A DNA stretch of 64,000 bases from Acetobacter senegalensis (lineage in GTDB: Bacteria > Pseudomonadota > Alphaproteobacteria > Acetobacterales > Acetobacteraceae). Location of the stretch: the NCBI RefSeq assembly GCF_001580995.1, contig NZ_LHZU01000147.1, positions 92,406 through 156,405 of the forward strand, read 5' to 3'. Under the pieces are notes generated by a model, which saw nothing but the letters and a program-made list of their open reading frames with translations, searched no databases and was not told the origin of the DNA. Position 1 is the stretch's first letter. Every line of letters begins with the position of its first letter. Position numbers and translations under genes: made by a program. Below are positions 55,596 to 64,000 of this stretch, piece by piece.

Positions 55596-55708
55596 CTCTG
55601 CGGATGATTACAAGAGGGCTGCATATCGGACGTGTAAGGCGTTTTTTTGAGAGTAGGCAGAAAAAGGGATAGAAAGAGAGGAACGTTCCGGTAAGAAAGG
55701 AAAACCTG

Positions 55709-56167
55709 ATGCAAAAAGGCCTATCTTGGTGGCATGCGGTGATAGCGGGGAGCATTCTGTGTTCCACGCTCATGGTAGGAAATGCCAAAGCGCAGGAGGA
55801 AACGAGGGAGCCTCAGTCAACCCTCATTATTCCTTTGGCACCGGCTGTAGCGGTACAGAAAGAAACGCCGGTTTATCACTGCACTGGGCCTCACTCCCTT
55901 TTGCAAAAATTGCCGGCAGGGGATTTTCCGGTGACATATCTGAATGCGGGAGCGGTCAGTCTGGCTGTGTTCCCAGTTGACGGGCAGACCTTGGTTTTCA
56001 CCAACGTTATGTCTGCTTCCGGAGCCAAATATGTTGCAGACCGATTTGTATGGTGGACCAAAGGGCAGCAGGTTTTCTTTTCTGAAGACCGAGCAGATGC
56101 AGGATCACCAAGTGTTTGTGAAGAAGTGAAAATTTCTCACACCGGAACAGAAAAACAGGCCCGGTAA
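55709..56167 (+). CDS. MliC-family periplasmic lysozyme inhibitor
   Basis: A 152-residue exported protein. The signal peptide ends near NAKA-QEE (residue 29). The mature part has the MliC/PliC pattern: VYHCTG near 55 with a partner cysteine near 141, VTYLNAGAVSLAVFPVDGQTLVF split near 74-97, then SASGAKYVADRFVWWTKGQQVFF near 102-124, including the SGxxY loop that enters the active site of c-type lysozyme. No lipobox is seen, so it is periplasmic or secreted. It would protect peptidoglycan from host lysozyme. Confidence 0.85.
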   Translation: MQKGLSWWHAVIAGSILCSTLMVGNAKAQEETREPQSTLIIPLAPAVAVQKETPVYHCTGPHSLLQKLPAGDFPVTYLNAGAVSLAVFPVDGQTLVFTNVMSASGAKYVADRFVWWTKGQQVFFSEDRADAGSPSVCEEVKISHTGTEKQAR

Positions 56168-56205
56168 ACAGGGGTTTCTCGAGCGAAAAATGAGGGGGCG
56201 CAGGG

Positions 56206-56958
56206 ATGCTGCTTGAAAAAGGCGGTCGCACATTTTTGCAGGACCGTCAGCTTGGAAGCTCTTTGTCTGCCATTGCAGGGGCCATAAACGCGTTTAGTTT
56301 TCTGAGTGTAGGATATTATTGCGCCAACATGACAGGCAACGTGTCTGCTTTGGCGACAAATTTTCTAAACGAAGACATGAAGGTGGCTCTTGTTTCAGCG
56401 GGGCTAGTAGTATGTTTTTTAGTAGGAGCCATGCTTTCCGCCATTATGGTGAACGTGGGGCGCAGGCGGGGTGAAGCTGGCATTTATGCCTATAGTATTC
56501 TGATTGAAGCCGTAATTCTGGGAGCCTTGGCTCTTATCCAGATGTTTTACGTGCTCCCATCCGTCCAGAATGTTTTCTTTCCCTTGGTGTTGAGCTTTCT
56601 GATGGGAATGCAGAATGCAACCGTGACCCGTGTCTCTGGAGCCGTTGTAAGAACAACGCATGTAACCGGTATGCTAACCGATCTGGGGATAGAGGTGGCA
56701 AACTGGCTGGAAACCGGGCGAAAGAGAACCCAGGCCGAACAGCATATCAAAATGCGTCAGCGTTTGTGGTTGCATAGCCAGATTATTCTTTGTTTTATTG
56801 CAGGAAGTGCTGTTGGTGCATGGGGATATCTGCACTGGCAAAAAGGTTTTCTGCTGGGTATAGCAGGTATATTGGGATGTTTGGCTGTACCGGGTATTCT
56901 GGTGAATACAGGTTCTGAAAAGCGGAGAGAGGCCGACGGAGAAAGCAGCAGCCAGTAA
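56206..56958 (+). CDS. YoaK/DUF1275 family membrane protein
   Basis: A 250-residue inner-membrane protein with about six helices. The N-terminal signature GAINAFSFLSVGYYCANMTGNVSALA (split over about 27-52) and the central LSFLMGMQNATVTRVSGAVVRTTHVTGMLTDLG (about 130-162) define DUF1275. The function is unknown; some relatives are stress-induced. It lies 38 bp after the MliC gene and may share its transcript. Confidence 0.88.
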   Translation: MLLEKGGRTFLQDRQLGSSLSAIAGAINAFSFLSVGYYCANMTGNVSALATNFLNEDMKVALVSAGLVVCFLVGAMLSAIMVNVGRRRGEAGIYAYSILIEAVILGALALIQMFYVLPSVQNVFFPLVLSFLMGMQNATVTRVSGAVVRTTHVTGMLTDLGIEVANWLETGRKRTQAEQHIKMRQRLWLHSQIILCFIAGSAVGAWGYLHWQKGFLLGIAGILGCLAVPGILVNTGSEKRREADGESSSQ

Positions 56959-57077
56959 AAGTCTGTTTTCTTCGCGTCATTTAAAAAGGGATAATGGCAG
57001 AGATATTAAACAGTGGCTGAGATAATTGGGTAATTTTGCGGATCTTGAAACTGTTGTTTTTATGCTTTTCTCACCAG

Positions 57078-57101
57078 GAGGGGGCTAACAACCCTCTTTT
57101 T
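57078..57101 (+). terminator. Probable intrinsic terminator after DUF1275 gene
   Basis: GAGGG (57078-57082) and CCCTC (57092-57096) form a short stem with a 9-nt loop followed by five T residues. It is about 120 bp after the stop. The stem is short, so the call is moderate. Confidence 0.5.
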
Positions 57102-57406
57102 CCGCCTGTGTAAAAATCGTAACCTGTTGGTATTGCTTCTATTAGAAAAATCAAAATAGGGTTTTTAGAACTTTTCATCTGCCAAACTGTAGAGATTATT
57201 TTTTCGATTTTCAAAACAATATTTACATTGCGTCATGTTTTAAAAATTGCATATGGAATCTCAGGGATAGTTCTGAGTGAGTGCAAAAAAGACCAGATGC
57301 AGGACTTTAGGCGCAGTAAGCAAGATGTCTTCGGGCTGGCGTATAGGGTGGCTCGTTTTTCAAACGCGGCCAAAACGCCGGAGGAGACGTTCTGGCCTGT
57401 CTTTTC
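57102..57406. other. Intergenic region, no recognised gene
   Basis: About 305 bases of AT-rich DNA. Near 57366-57395 a 10-bp imperfect stem (GGCCAAAACG with CGTTCTGGCC) lies downstream of trpS on the minus strand and may act as its transcript end, but a clean T tract is missing. Open frames here have no recognisable content. Confidence 0.4.
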
Positions 57407-58402
57407 TTATTTTACAAAGCCAACAATTTTTTCAGCTTCGGCAACAATCGGCTCGGCAATGGCCTGAGCGCGCGTGGCACCTGAGCGGAGAACGGCGAGC
57501 AGATGATCTTCATTCTGCATCAATCGGGTTGTTTCCTGTGCGATGGGGGCAATGGCGTTAACCACAACCTCAGTCAAAGCCTGCTTGAAGGGGCCAAAAC
57601 CTTCGCCTGCATGTTTTGCCAGAACGTCCGTAATGCTGATGTCCGAAAGGGCAGCATAGATTGTGACCAGATTTTTGGCTTCCGGCCGGTTTTCAAGCTG
57701 TGCGGGATCTTCAGGCAGAACGTCCGCATCGGTTTTTGCGCGGCGGATCTTGAGCGCAATGGTATCCGCGTCGTCCGTCATCTCAATCCGGCTCTGGGCG
57801 GAAGGATCTGATTTGGACATTTTCTTGGTTCCATCCCGCAGGCTCATGACGCGTGCGGCGGCAGGAGGAATAAGGGCTTCTACTTCCGGGAAGAAGGAGA
57901 CCCCGTAATCATGGTTGAATTTCTGAGCGATATCGTTGGTCAGTTCCAGATGCTGTTTCTGATCTTCTCCAACAGGCACGCGGGTTGCCTTGTAAGCCAG
58001 GATGTCGGCAGCCATCAGACTGGGATAAACGTATAGACCGGCGGAATGGTTTTCCCGGTCCTTGCCTGCTTTATCCTTGAACTGTGTCATGCGGTTGAGC
58101 CAGCCCAGGCGGGTGACACAGTTGAAAATCCACGCCAGCCGTGCATGAGCCGACACAGCGGATTGATTGAACAGGATGTGTTTTTCTGCATCAATGCCGG
58201 ATGCTAGGAGAATGGCGGCCTGCGTAAGGGTTTGGTGCCGCAGTTTTTCCGGTTCCTGCCACACAGTAATAGCGTGCATATCTACCAGACAGAACACGCA
58301 CTCATGGTCGGCCTGTAGGTTAACCCAGTTCCGGATAGCGCCCAGATAGTTACCAAGCTGCGGAATGCCGGACGGCTGAATGCCAGAAAAGATGCGTTGC
58401 AT
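57407..58402 (-). CDS. trpS: Tryptophanyl-tRNA synthetase
   Basis: A 331-residue class I aminoacyl-tRNA synthetase that charges tRNA-Trp. The HIGH-type motif is PQLGNYLG (about residues 14-21) after FSGIQPSG. The KMSKS loop is intact in [12 protein letters not shown] near 195-206. [12 protein letters not shown] and [15 protein letters not shown] also match the family. The ATG at 58402 gives the standard N-terminus; an in-frame GTG at 58414 is the alternative. Confidence 0.95.
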   Translation of the reverse strand: MQRIFSGIQPSGIPQLGNYLGAIRNWVNLQADHECVFCLVDMHAITVWQEPEKLRHQTLTQAAILLASGIDAEKHILFNQSAVSAHARLAWIFNCVTRLGWLNRMTQFKDKAGKDRENHSAGLYVYPSLMAADILAYKATRVPVGEDQKQHLELTNDIAQKFNHDYGVSFFPEVEALIPPAAARVMSLRDGTKKMSKSDPSAQSRIEMTDDADTIALKIRRAKTDADVLPEDPAQLENRPEAKNLVTIYAALSDISITDVLAKHAGEGFGPFKQALTEVVVNAIAPIAQETTRLMQNEDHLLAVLRSGATRAQAIAEPIVAEAEKIVGFVK

Positions 58403-58436
58403 ATGCTTTACCACTGTGATCGTGAGCCAGGAGAAA

Positions 58437-58907
58437 TTAGGGGATAGGAGAGAGCTTGTTCAGATTTTCCCGTTCTTCCGCCACCATTCCCGCAGATTTT
58501 CGGACCGCGCGCGCCGCCGCGATATCCTCTTTGGTCATAACGGGGGCAGGTTGCGTTGAGCCGCGGGCAGAAAGCCAGGAGAGGATCTGCGCGACTTCGT
58601 CATCTTTAAGGTAACGGAAGGGGGGCATTTCTGCTTCATAAGGCATGCCATTGGCCATGATTGGTCCGCTAACACCATTCATGAGCACATCAGCGAGATA
58701 TTTACGGCCTTCTGCCGTGCTGGCAATGCGGTCTAAGCGTCCGACCAGCGGCGGAACGGATCCGGGCATGCCGTCACCGCTATGATGGCAAATACCGCAG
58801 TTGCTGCCGTAAAGATTTTTCGGGCTTTTGGGTGAACAGCCGCCAAGAAGAAGGGAAAGAGCACCAACCGCCAGAAAGGCGGACCGTGTGCTATGAAAAG
58901 ACATCAT
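58437..58907 (-). CDS. Lipoprotein-type c-type cytochrome
   Basis: A 156-residue protein with a signal peptide ending in a lipobox LLGGC (C24) and one heme motif CGICH at about 37-41. The distal methionine ligand is probably in [12 protein letters not shown] (about 91-102). It has the small class I cytochrome c fold and a charged C-terminal tail. It should sit on the periplasmic side of a membrane as an electron carrier. Its partner is not visible; it follows the FKBP gene after a perfect hairpin. Confidence 0.85.
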   Translation of the reverse strand: MMSFHSTRSAFLAVGALSLLLGGCSPKSPKNLYGSNCGICHHSGDGMPGSVPPLVGRLDRIASTAEGRKYLADVLMNGVSGPIMANGMPYEAEMPPFRYLKDDEVAQILSWLSARGSTQPAPVMTKEDIAAARAVRKSAGMVAEERENLNKLSPIP

Positions 58908-58924
58908 GGTCTGAAACCTGTCCT

Positions 58925-58951
58925 ACCGGTTCTGCGCACGACAGAACCGGT
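58925..58951 (-). repeat. Perfect hairpin between FKBP and cytochrome c genes
   Basis: ACCGGTTCTG (58925-58934) and its exact complement (58942-58951) form a 10-bp stem with a 7-nt loop. It lies 17 bp after the FKBP stop and 17 bp before the cytochrome start, without a T tract. It may protect the upstream mRNA end or limit expression of the downstream gene. Confidence 0.6.
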
Positions 58952-58967
58952 TCAGGCCGTTTCCGGA

Positions 58968-59459
58968 TTAATGAGCGTGATCAACGCCCAGCAACTGGAT
59001 ACGGAAAATAAGCGGGCTGTCTGCCGGGATAATCCCCATGGCCTTGTGGCCATACCCGAGTTCGGGCGGTACATAGAGCATCCAGGTATCACCCACATGC
59101 ATCATGGGAAGGGCTTCCATCCAGCCTTTCACCAGCCCCTGCAAGGGCATCTGCATGTAAGCGCCATCGCCATGCTGTTCGGAACTGTCAAAAATGGATC
59201 CGTCTGGCAGGCGGCCTTCATAGATCAGCATCATCACGTCTCCCGGGCGCGGCTGTTCGCCGTCCTTGGGGCCGGATTTCAACACCTTGTAGGCCAGGCC
59301 GTCCTTCAGCACGGTCACACCGGGCTGAGAGCGGAGCTTGTCCATCTGCTGGGCTGGGGTCAGTTCAGGTTCCGCTTCCTTATGTGAACCGCACGCAGCA
59401 AGAGAGACGGCCATGCCGGCCGCAAGCAGGTAAGGAGTAAGTTTGAAACGACTGGTCAT
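58968..59459 (-). CDS. FKBP-type peptidyl-prolyl isomerase lipoprotein
   Basis: A 163-residue protein with a signal peptide and lipobox SLAAC (C22 region). A helical linker precedes one FKBP domain (about 55-160): GDVMMLIYEGRLPDGSIFDSSEQ, LVKGWMEALPMMHVGDTWMLYVPPELGYGHK and PLIFRIQLLGV, split over that range. It catalyses proline cis-trans isomerisation and acts as a periplasmic folding helper. GAGAGGG stands before the ATG at 59459. The domain is complete. Confidence 0.9.
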   Translation of the reverse strand: MTSRFKLTPYLLAAGMAVSLAACGSHKEAEPELTPAQQMDKLRSQPGVTVLKDGLAYKVLKSGPKDGEQPRPGDVMMLIYEGRLPDGSIFDSSEQHGDGAYMQMPLQGLVKGWMEALPMMHVGDTWMLYVPPELGYGHKAMGIIPADSPLIFRIQLLGVDHAH

Positions 59460-59503
59460 GACCCTCTCGACAATCTGAAAAGAATGGCGGTGACGTCGCA
59501 CCC

Positions 59504-60745
59504 TTAAAGCGCGCCGCCCTTACGTCCGATCTGAGCACCCAACCGCAGACGCAGCGCGTTCAGTTTGATGAAGCCCTGTGCGTCTGCCTGGTTGTAGGCA
59601 CCTTCGTCATCTTCAAACGTGACAACGCGGGTATCATACAGGCTGTTCGGGCTTTCACGCCCTACGCAGATAACATTGCCCTTATACAGTTTCAGGCGGA
59701 CACGGCCCGATACGGAATGCTGGGAGGCATCAATCAGAGCCTGCAGCATGCGGCGTTCCGGGGAGAACCACAGCCCATTGTAAAGAATGGCAGCATAACG
59801 CGGCATCAGGCTGTCCTTGAGGTGCATGGCCTCGCGGTCCAGAGTGATGGATTCAATGCTGCGGTGGGCCGTCAGCAGGATGGTGCCGCCGGGGGTTTCA
59901 TAAATCCCGCGGGACTTCATACCCACAAAGCGGTTTTCCACCAGATCAAGACGGCCAATGCCATTGGCTTTGCCCAGCTCGTTCAGCTTTGTCAGCAGCG
60001 TGGCTGGAGACATGACTTCACCATTGATGGCAACCGGATCACCGCTGACGAAATCGATTGTGATTTCCGTAGCTTTGTCGGGTGCCGCTTCTGGAGAGAT
60101 GGTGCGTTGGAACACAATTTCTTCTGGTCCAACTGCCGGATCTTCCAGCAGTTTTCCTTCAGAAGAAGAGTGCAGCAGATTGGCATCCACCGAGAACGGC
60201 GCTTCTCCACGCTTGTCCTTGGCGATGGGGATCTGGTTTTCTTCGGCAAAAGACAGCAGCCGGGTGCGGGAGGTCAGATCCCATTCACGCCACGGAGCGA
60301 TCACTGTGATGTCGGGCTGCAGGGCGTAATAGGCCAATTCAAAACGAACCTGATCGTTCCCTTTGCCTGTGGCACCGTGCGCTACGGCATCTGCACCGAC
60401 CTGACGGGCGATTTCAATCTGGCGCTGGGCGATCAGAGGGCGGGCAATGGAGGTGCCCAGCAGATACTGGCCTTCATACAGGGTGTTGGCCCGGAACATC
60501 GGGAAGACGAAATCCTTCACGAAGGTCTCACGCAGATCTTCGACAAAGATTTCCTTCACACCGAACATTTCGGCCTTTTTGCGCGCCGGTTCCAGTTCTT
60601 CTCCCTGACCCAGATCAGCGGTGAAGGTGACAACTTCACAACCATAGGTCTTCTGCAGCCAGCGCAGGATGACAGATGTGTCCAGCCCGCCTGAATAGGC
60701 CAGCACAACTTTTTTGACATCTTTTCTGGCGGCAGGTGCGCCCAT
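59504..60745 (-). CDS. argG: Argininosuccinate synthase
   Basis: A 413-residue enzyme joining citrulline and aspartate with ATP in arginine synthesis. The P-loop AYSGGLDTS lies at residues 14-22. Further marks are [35 protein letters not shown] near 120-136, [21 protein letters not shown] and [19 protein letters not shown] near 273-291. Length and order are as usual for the family. GGAG precedes the ATG at 60745. It is probably transcribed as its own unit, upstream of the FKBP gene on the same strand. Confidence 0.97.
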   Translation of the reverse strand: MGAPAARKDVKKVVLAYSGGLDTSVILRWLQKTYGCEVVTFTADLGQGEELEPARKKAEMFGVKEIFVEDLRETFVKDFVFPMFRANTLYEGQYLLGTSIARPLIAQRQIEIARQVGADAVAHGATGKGNDQVRFELAYYALQPDITVIAPWREWDLTSRTRLLSFAEENQIPIAKDKRGEAPFSVDANLLHSSSEGKLLEDPAVGPEEIVFQRTISPEAAPDKATEITIDFVSGDPVAINGEVMSPATLLTKLNELGKANGIGRLDLVENRFVGMKSRGIYETPGGTILLTAHRSIESITLDREAMHLKDSLMPRYAAILYNGLWFSPERRMLQALIDASQHSVSGRVRLKLYKGNVICVGRESPNSLYDTRVVTFEDDEGAYNQADAQGFIKLNALRLRLGAQIGRKGGAL

Positions 60746-60858
60746 GGGAGTGATCTCCTGAGTAAGTAAGACAAGAATGTTTCGCCCTGCTTCCTAGCAT
60801 CAGCAGGGCAGGGGAACCAGAGGCCAAGCTCGTATCTGGGTAAGAAGAAGCAGAAAAA

Positions 60859-62073
60859 TCAGCCCTGCGCTGCGCGCACGCGTTCGCTTTCAGTTTTCAA
60901 CTGCCCACATGCCGCCAGAATATCGCGCCCCCGGGGCGTACGAATAGGAGACGCAAATCCGGCATCCATGACGATATCCGCAAACTTGTTCTGCTGCTCC
61001 CGCGTGGAGGGGCGGTAGTCACTGCCCGGCCAGGGATTGAACGGGATCAGGTTCACTTTGGCGGGGATACCTGAAATCAGCCGTACCAGTTCACGTGCAT
61101 CGGCTTCACTGTCATTCACGCCACGCAGCATGATGTATTCAAATGTGATGCGGCGCGCATTGCTGGCTGCCGGATAGCGGCGGCAGGCGGCGAGAACTTC
61201 TTCAATCGGATATTTACGGTTGAGCGGTACAATCTGGTCTCGCAGGTCATTCCTGACGGCATGCAGGGAGACGGCCAGATTGATTCCCAGTTCGTCCCCG
61301 CAGCGATCCATCAGGGGCACAACGCCGGATGTGGAAAGGGTAATGCGGCGGCGCGACAGGCCAATTCCCTCTCCATCCATGATGATTTTCATGGCTTTGG
61401 CGATGTTCTCGTAATTATAGAGCGGCTCTCCCATGCCCATAAGAACAATGGTGGAAAGCAGGCGCGGCGTCTCGCCTTTGGGGCTGGGCCATTCATTGTA
61501 GGAATCCCGCGCAGCCATGAACTGCCCCACAATTTCCGCAGCGCCCAGATTACGCACCAGTTTCTGGGTGCCGGTATGGCAGAACGTGCAGGAGAGGGTG
61601 CACCCTACCTGTGAGGAGATGCAGACAGCACCACGATCTTCCCTACGGTCAGGAATGTAAACGGTTTCCGCTTCCTGCCCGTCCCGAAAGCGGAAGAGGA
61701 ATTTTCGTGTTTCATCGGTGGACGTCTGGACCATGGCCGCGTCTGGCCGACCAATAATGAACTGCTCCGCCAGCTTTTGCTGCAAAGGCTTGGCGATGCT
61801 GCTCATGCGGGAAAAATCTGTCACTCCCTGATGATAGATCCAGTGCCAGAGCTGCTTGGTCCGGAACGGCTTTTCCCCAATTTCCAGAAGAATTTCCGTA
61901 ATTTCGTCGCGTGAGAGGCCAACGAGGTCTCGGCGTCCGTCTGCCAGTCTAGCTTCTGGAGGGCTGAATAACGCAGCCTTGGCCAGAATGCGTGCCCGTT
62001 CCTCCGCATTCAGAGAAGCCGCGGCTTCGGCATCATGAGTTTTGGGATGAGAACCTGAAGAAACGAGGGACAT
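60859..62073 (-). CDS. rlmN: 23S rRNA (adenine2503-C2)/tRNA methyltransferase RlmN
   Basis: A 404-residue radical SAM methyltransferase that adds C2-methyl to A2503 of 23S rRNA and to A37 of some tRNAs. The cluster motif is CTLSCTFCH (C-x3-C-x2-C) near 152-160. GMGEPLYNYENI near 209 and LSTSGVVPLMD follow. The resolving cysteine is in ILAACGQL near 388. The N-terminal accessory domain is intact (GEKPFRTKQLWHWIYHQG). Confidence 0.96.
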   Translation of the reverse strand: MSLVSSGSHPKTHDAEAAASLNAEERARILAKAALFSPPEARLADGRRDLVGLSRDEITEILLEIGEKPFRTKQLWHWIYHQGVTDFSRMSSIAKPLQQKLAEQFIIGRPDAAMVQTSTDETRKFLFRFRDGQEAETVYIPDRREDRGAVCISSQVGCTLSCTFCHTGTQKLVRNLGAAEIVGQFMAARDSYNEWPSPKGETPRLLSTIVLMGMGEPLYNYENIAKAMKIIMDGEGIGLSRRRITLSTSGVVPLMDRCGDELGINLAVSLHAVRNDLRDQIVPLNRKYPIEEVLAACRRYPAASNARRITFEYIMLRGVNDSEADARELVRLISGIPAKVNLIPFNPWPGSDYRPSTREQQNKFADIVMDAGFASPIRTPRGRDILAACGQLKTESERVRAAQG

Positions 62074-62113
62074 ACATAACGCCGTAATGGGAGGGGGATG
62101 ATGAGCTTATAAC

Positions 62114-62142
62114 AGAAAAAGGCCCGGCGGGCACCGGACCTT
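62114..62142 (-). terminator. Intrinsic terminator of the exported-protein gene
   Basis: On the minus strand AAGGTCCGG pairs with CCGGGCCTT (one mismatch) around a 6-nt loop and runs into TTTTTC. It lies 68 bp after the stop of the 62210 gene and before rlmN. Confidence 0.75.
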
Positions 62143-62209
62143 CTCTATATTATAGACTGTTTTTAACGGAAACAGCAAAGGCTTGCTGCTTCTCTATGGC
62201 AAAGGTCAG

Positions 62210-62809
62210 TCAGTTCTGAGCGCTGTTTGCTGCGTGAGGTTGGTCCTGCAGATCAGCGCGCAGCCACGAAGCTACGTGCGTTTTGGCAGGATCAATTTCA
62301 TCCATGATCAGGCTGATGGTCTGCGCGGAGTACGCATCCGGCTTGCTATCAGGAGAAATTGGAAAAGTCGGGCGCGGAATATCAAAAGTCAGCGCAGGCT
62401 CCGGTGCGTCTCCTTCCGAACTGGCAGGCGCAGGGCTGTCTGACTGAATGTTGGCGACCACCGACAGTCTGTCGGCGTCTGGATGCTGGCCGAAGAAGAG
62501 ATAAGCGTAGGAGGCCGCTGCCGAAAGCACATCTCGCATAGCGATCCGATACCGGTTGGTGCCATCAGATGGGAGCGCCCGCGCGCGCAGGGTAGCCGGG
62601 TCCGCCGTAATAACGAGGGTTTCTGCCTCAGGCTCATCTTGAAGGATTAAACCATCCTGCTCGTAATCGCGCAGAAGGGGGCTGCTTGTGGCCAGAATGC
62701 TGTCATTGTGCGCAACTGCTGCGTGATAGGGAACGGGCGCAGCCTGAACAACATCAGTGATGCCGAACAGGCTGGTTGTGACACCGAGCATCATGATGAA
62801 TTTACGCAT
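62210..62809 (-). CDS. Exported protein of unknown function
   Basis: A 199-residue protein with a clear signal peptide (residues 1-23, ending VVQAA). The mature part is acidic and contains RYRIAMRDVLSAAASYAYLFFGQHPDADRLSVVAN split over about 87-121, followed by a low-complexity Ser/Pro/Glu linker and a C-terminal helix. I recognise no family. Its own terminator and good codon regularity support a real gene. It probably acts in the periplasm. Confidence 0.7.
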   Translation of the reverse strand: MRKFIMMLGVTTSLFGITDVVQAAPVPYHAAVAHNDSILATSSPLLRDYEQDGLILQDEPEAETLVITADPATLRARALPSDGTNRYRIAMRDVLSAAASYAYLFFGQHPDADRLSVVANIQSDSPAPASSEGDAPEPALTFDIPRPTFPISPDSKPDAYSAQTISLIMDEIDPAKTHVASWLRADLQDQPHAANSAQN

Positions 62810-62934
62810 AAATAAAACAGATCCTTTTTTGCTGAGAAAGCCAAGCTCTCATAAAATTGTGGCAAAAAAGGAGAAGAATAGCCATGCAGAAAGAGCATGA
62901 GGCGATATAAAATCGGTTTTATGTAAAATGAAAT

Positions 62935-63672
62935 TTAAGATTTACGTGCAGCGATCAGAAACTCTTTATTTCCTTCCGGGCCAGTAATCGGACTGGGTTC
63001 TATCCCGATTACTGTCCAGCCGGGCAGATTGCTCCACCACTCCTGAATGGTCGCACAGACGCTTTCATGTACAGCAGGGTCGCGCACGACGCCTTTTGCA
63101 CCAATCTGGTCTCGCCCCGCTTCAAACTGCGGTTTGATCAACGCAACGGCCCATGCACCCTCTGCAGCAAGAGATAGCGCGGCGGGAAGCACCGTGCGGA
63201 GGCCGATAAAACTGGCATCGCACACAACAACTGATGGCGCGATGGGAATAATGGTGCTGTCCAGATACCGTGCGTTACATTTTTCGAGCACCGTTACGCG
63301 CGGATCTGAGCGGAGTTTCCACGCAATCTGCCCGTGTCCCACATCCACAGCGTAAACAGATTTTGCACCGTGGGTCAGCAGAACATCTGTAAACCCGCCG
63401 GTTGACGCGCCAACATCAAGGCAGACGCAATCTTGCGGAGAAAGCCCGAAATGGTCCAACGCATGCGCCAGCTTGCAGCCCCCGCGTGAGACCCAGGGGT
63501 GTTGTTGCCCGCGGACCTCAAGGGGAGCTTCTTCCTGTAGCTGGTCTCCGGCTTTGGCGACCCGCTTCTCACCTGTGAACACAAGCCCGGCCATAATAAG
63601 GGCCTGAGCTTTTGTTCTGCTTTCAACCAGCCCTCGGTCAACAAGCATCTGGTCAACGCGACGGCGTGCCAT
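62935..63672 (-). CDS. tlyA: TlyA-family rRNA (cytidine-2'-O)-methyltransferase
   Basis: A 245-residue protein with an N-terminal S4 RNA-binding domain (about 2-60: RRRVDQMLVDRGLVESRTKA) and a FtsJ-like Rossmann methyltransferase domain. The SAM motif is CLDVGASTGGFTDVLL near 84-99, with VYAVDVGHGQIAWKL, VVCDASFIGL and ALIKPQFEAGRDQIG behind it. Relatives methylate 16S/23S rRNA; older annotations call it hemolysin A. It starts 4 nt after dxs, a pairing common in proteobacteria. Confidence 0.92.
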   Translation of the reverse strand: MARRRVDQMLVDRGLVESRTKAQALIMAGLVFTGEKRVAKAGDQLQEEAPLEVRGQQHPWVSRGGCKLAHALDHFGLSPQDCVCLDVGASTGGFTDVLLTHGAKSVYAVDVGHGQIAWKLRSDPRVTVLEKCNARYLDSTIIPIAPSVVVCDASFIGLRTVLPAALSLAAEGAWAVALIKPQFEAGRDQIGAKGVVRDPAVHESVCATIQEWWSNLPGWTVIGIEPSPITGPEGNKEFLIAARKS

Positions 63673-63676
63673 CTGA

Positions 63677-64000
63677 TTAGGCCGTTTGCTCCGTCAGAGA
63701 GACGCCCAATGCGCTGAGAGCGGTTTTTGTGATGTGTGGCGCTGTGAGTCCAGCCTGCTCGTATTGAGCGTCCTGCGAATTATGGTCGATGAAGATATCG
63801 GGCAGGGTGAGGGGGCGGAAGCGGACGTTATCGAGCAGACCGGTGCGGGCCAGATGGTGGCCGACCTGCGTGCCGAATCCGCCAATCGAACCTTCTTCCA
63901 GCGTGATCAGCACGGCATGGTTGCGGGCCAGGTTTTCCACCAGTTCCACATCAATCGGTTTGGCAAAGCGCGCATCGGCCACCGTGGGCGGCAGGCCATG
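63677..64000 (-). CDS. dxs: 1-deoxy-D-xylulose-5-phosphate synthase, C-terminal part
   Basis: Only the last 107 residues are in the window; the gene continues past the right edge. The visible part is the C-terminal transketolase domain: VADARFAKPID, then LITLEEGSIGGFGTQVGHHLA with the conserved EEG, and a tail ending in TEQTA. DXS makes DXP from pyruvate and glyceraldehyde 3-phosphate in the non-mevalonate isoprenoid pathway. It is followed by tlyA after 4 nt. Confidence 0.92.
   Translation of the reverse strand, partial: HGLPPTVADARFAKPIDVELVENLARNHAVLITLEEGSIGGFGTQVGHHLARTGLLDNVRFRPLTLPDIFIDHNSQDAQYEQAGLTAPHITKTALSALGVSLTEQTA

Noticed and set aside
57228..57467. 79-codon frame downstream of trpS
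   Set aside because: Its end is antisense to the trpS C-terminus and it has no family features.
59717..60694. 325-codon plus-strand frame
   Set aside because: Antisense to argG; no recognisable domain.
1..64000. CRISPR arrays, tRNA and rRNA genes
   Set aside because: No regularly spaced repeats, tRNA-like TpsiC segments in intergenic DNA, or rRNA sequence was seen.

Overview
The window looks like chromosomal DNA of an acetic acid bacterium (Acetobacteraceae, most likely Acetobacter or a close relative). The main clue is a three-gene sorbitol-dehydrogenase-type membrane complex (FAD-SLDH small subunit, GMC large subunit with a likely 3Fe-4S site, triheme cytochrome c), a hallmark of periplasmic oxidation in this group. 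A second clue is the E. coli-type complex I operon with a fused nuoCD and a long NuoG. The assignment is an inference from gene content; no rRNA or tRNA gene was seen.

Layout. 1-3720 (minus): a sulfur-scavenging operon of an NtaA/DmoA-type flavin monooxygenase, ssuD and a FAD/NAD(P)-binding protein cut by the window edge. It is preceded by a good sigma-70 promoter and a 41-codon leader ORF. 4410-6666 (plus): exbB-exbD-tonB behind a possible Fur site. 6805-22042 (minus): a CBS-pair protein and the 13-gene nuoA-N operon for proton-pumping NADH dehydrogenase, with mostly overlapping genes. 22432-23196: an R-specific-ADH-like SDR.

23555-38162 (plus) is the most interesting part: a catabolic island that I do not recognise as a described pathway. 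It encodes an aldehyde dehydrogenase, a GMC alcohol dehydrogenase, a FucP-type sugar symporter, an OprB porin, an acyl-CoA dehydrogenase, an SDR, a DUF993 TIM-barrel protein, a sugar isomerase/epimerase-like protein, a dedicated ETF pair, a family I CoA-transferase and a TetR regulator. Four copies of one motif, close to TAACCAGATAGTTA, lie in front of the aldehyde dehydrogenase, the acyl-CoA dehydrogenase operon, the CoA-transferase and tetR itself. This suggests one TetR regulon. The inferred logic is uptake of a polyol or sugar derivative, oxidation of an alcohol to an acid, CoA activation and flavin-linked desaturation feeding electrons to ETF.

38356-43214: the sorbitol-dehydrogenase-type complex and an MFS exporter. 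43334-49688 (minus): a tripartite ABC-2 drug exporter (NodT, permease, RbbA-like double ATPase/permease, HlyD) under a palindromic TetR-type operator. 50386-56958: thioesterase, DUF4232 protein, LysR regulator, FUSC aromatic-acid exporter, a DUF1826 gene behind a Zur-like palindrome, a MliC lysozyme inhibitor and a DUF1275 membrane protein. 57407-64000 (minus): housekeeping genes trpS, a cytochrome c, an FKBP, argG, rlmN, an exported protein, tlyA and the C-terminal end of dxs.

All functional calls come from reading translated sequence and motifs by eye; no database search was run.
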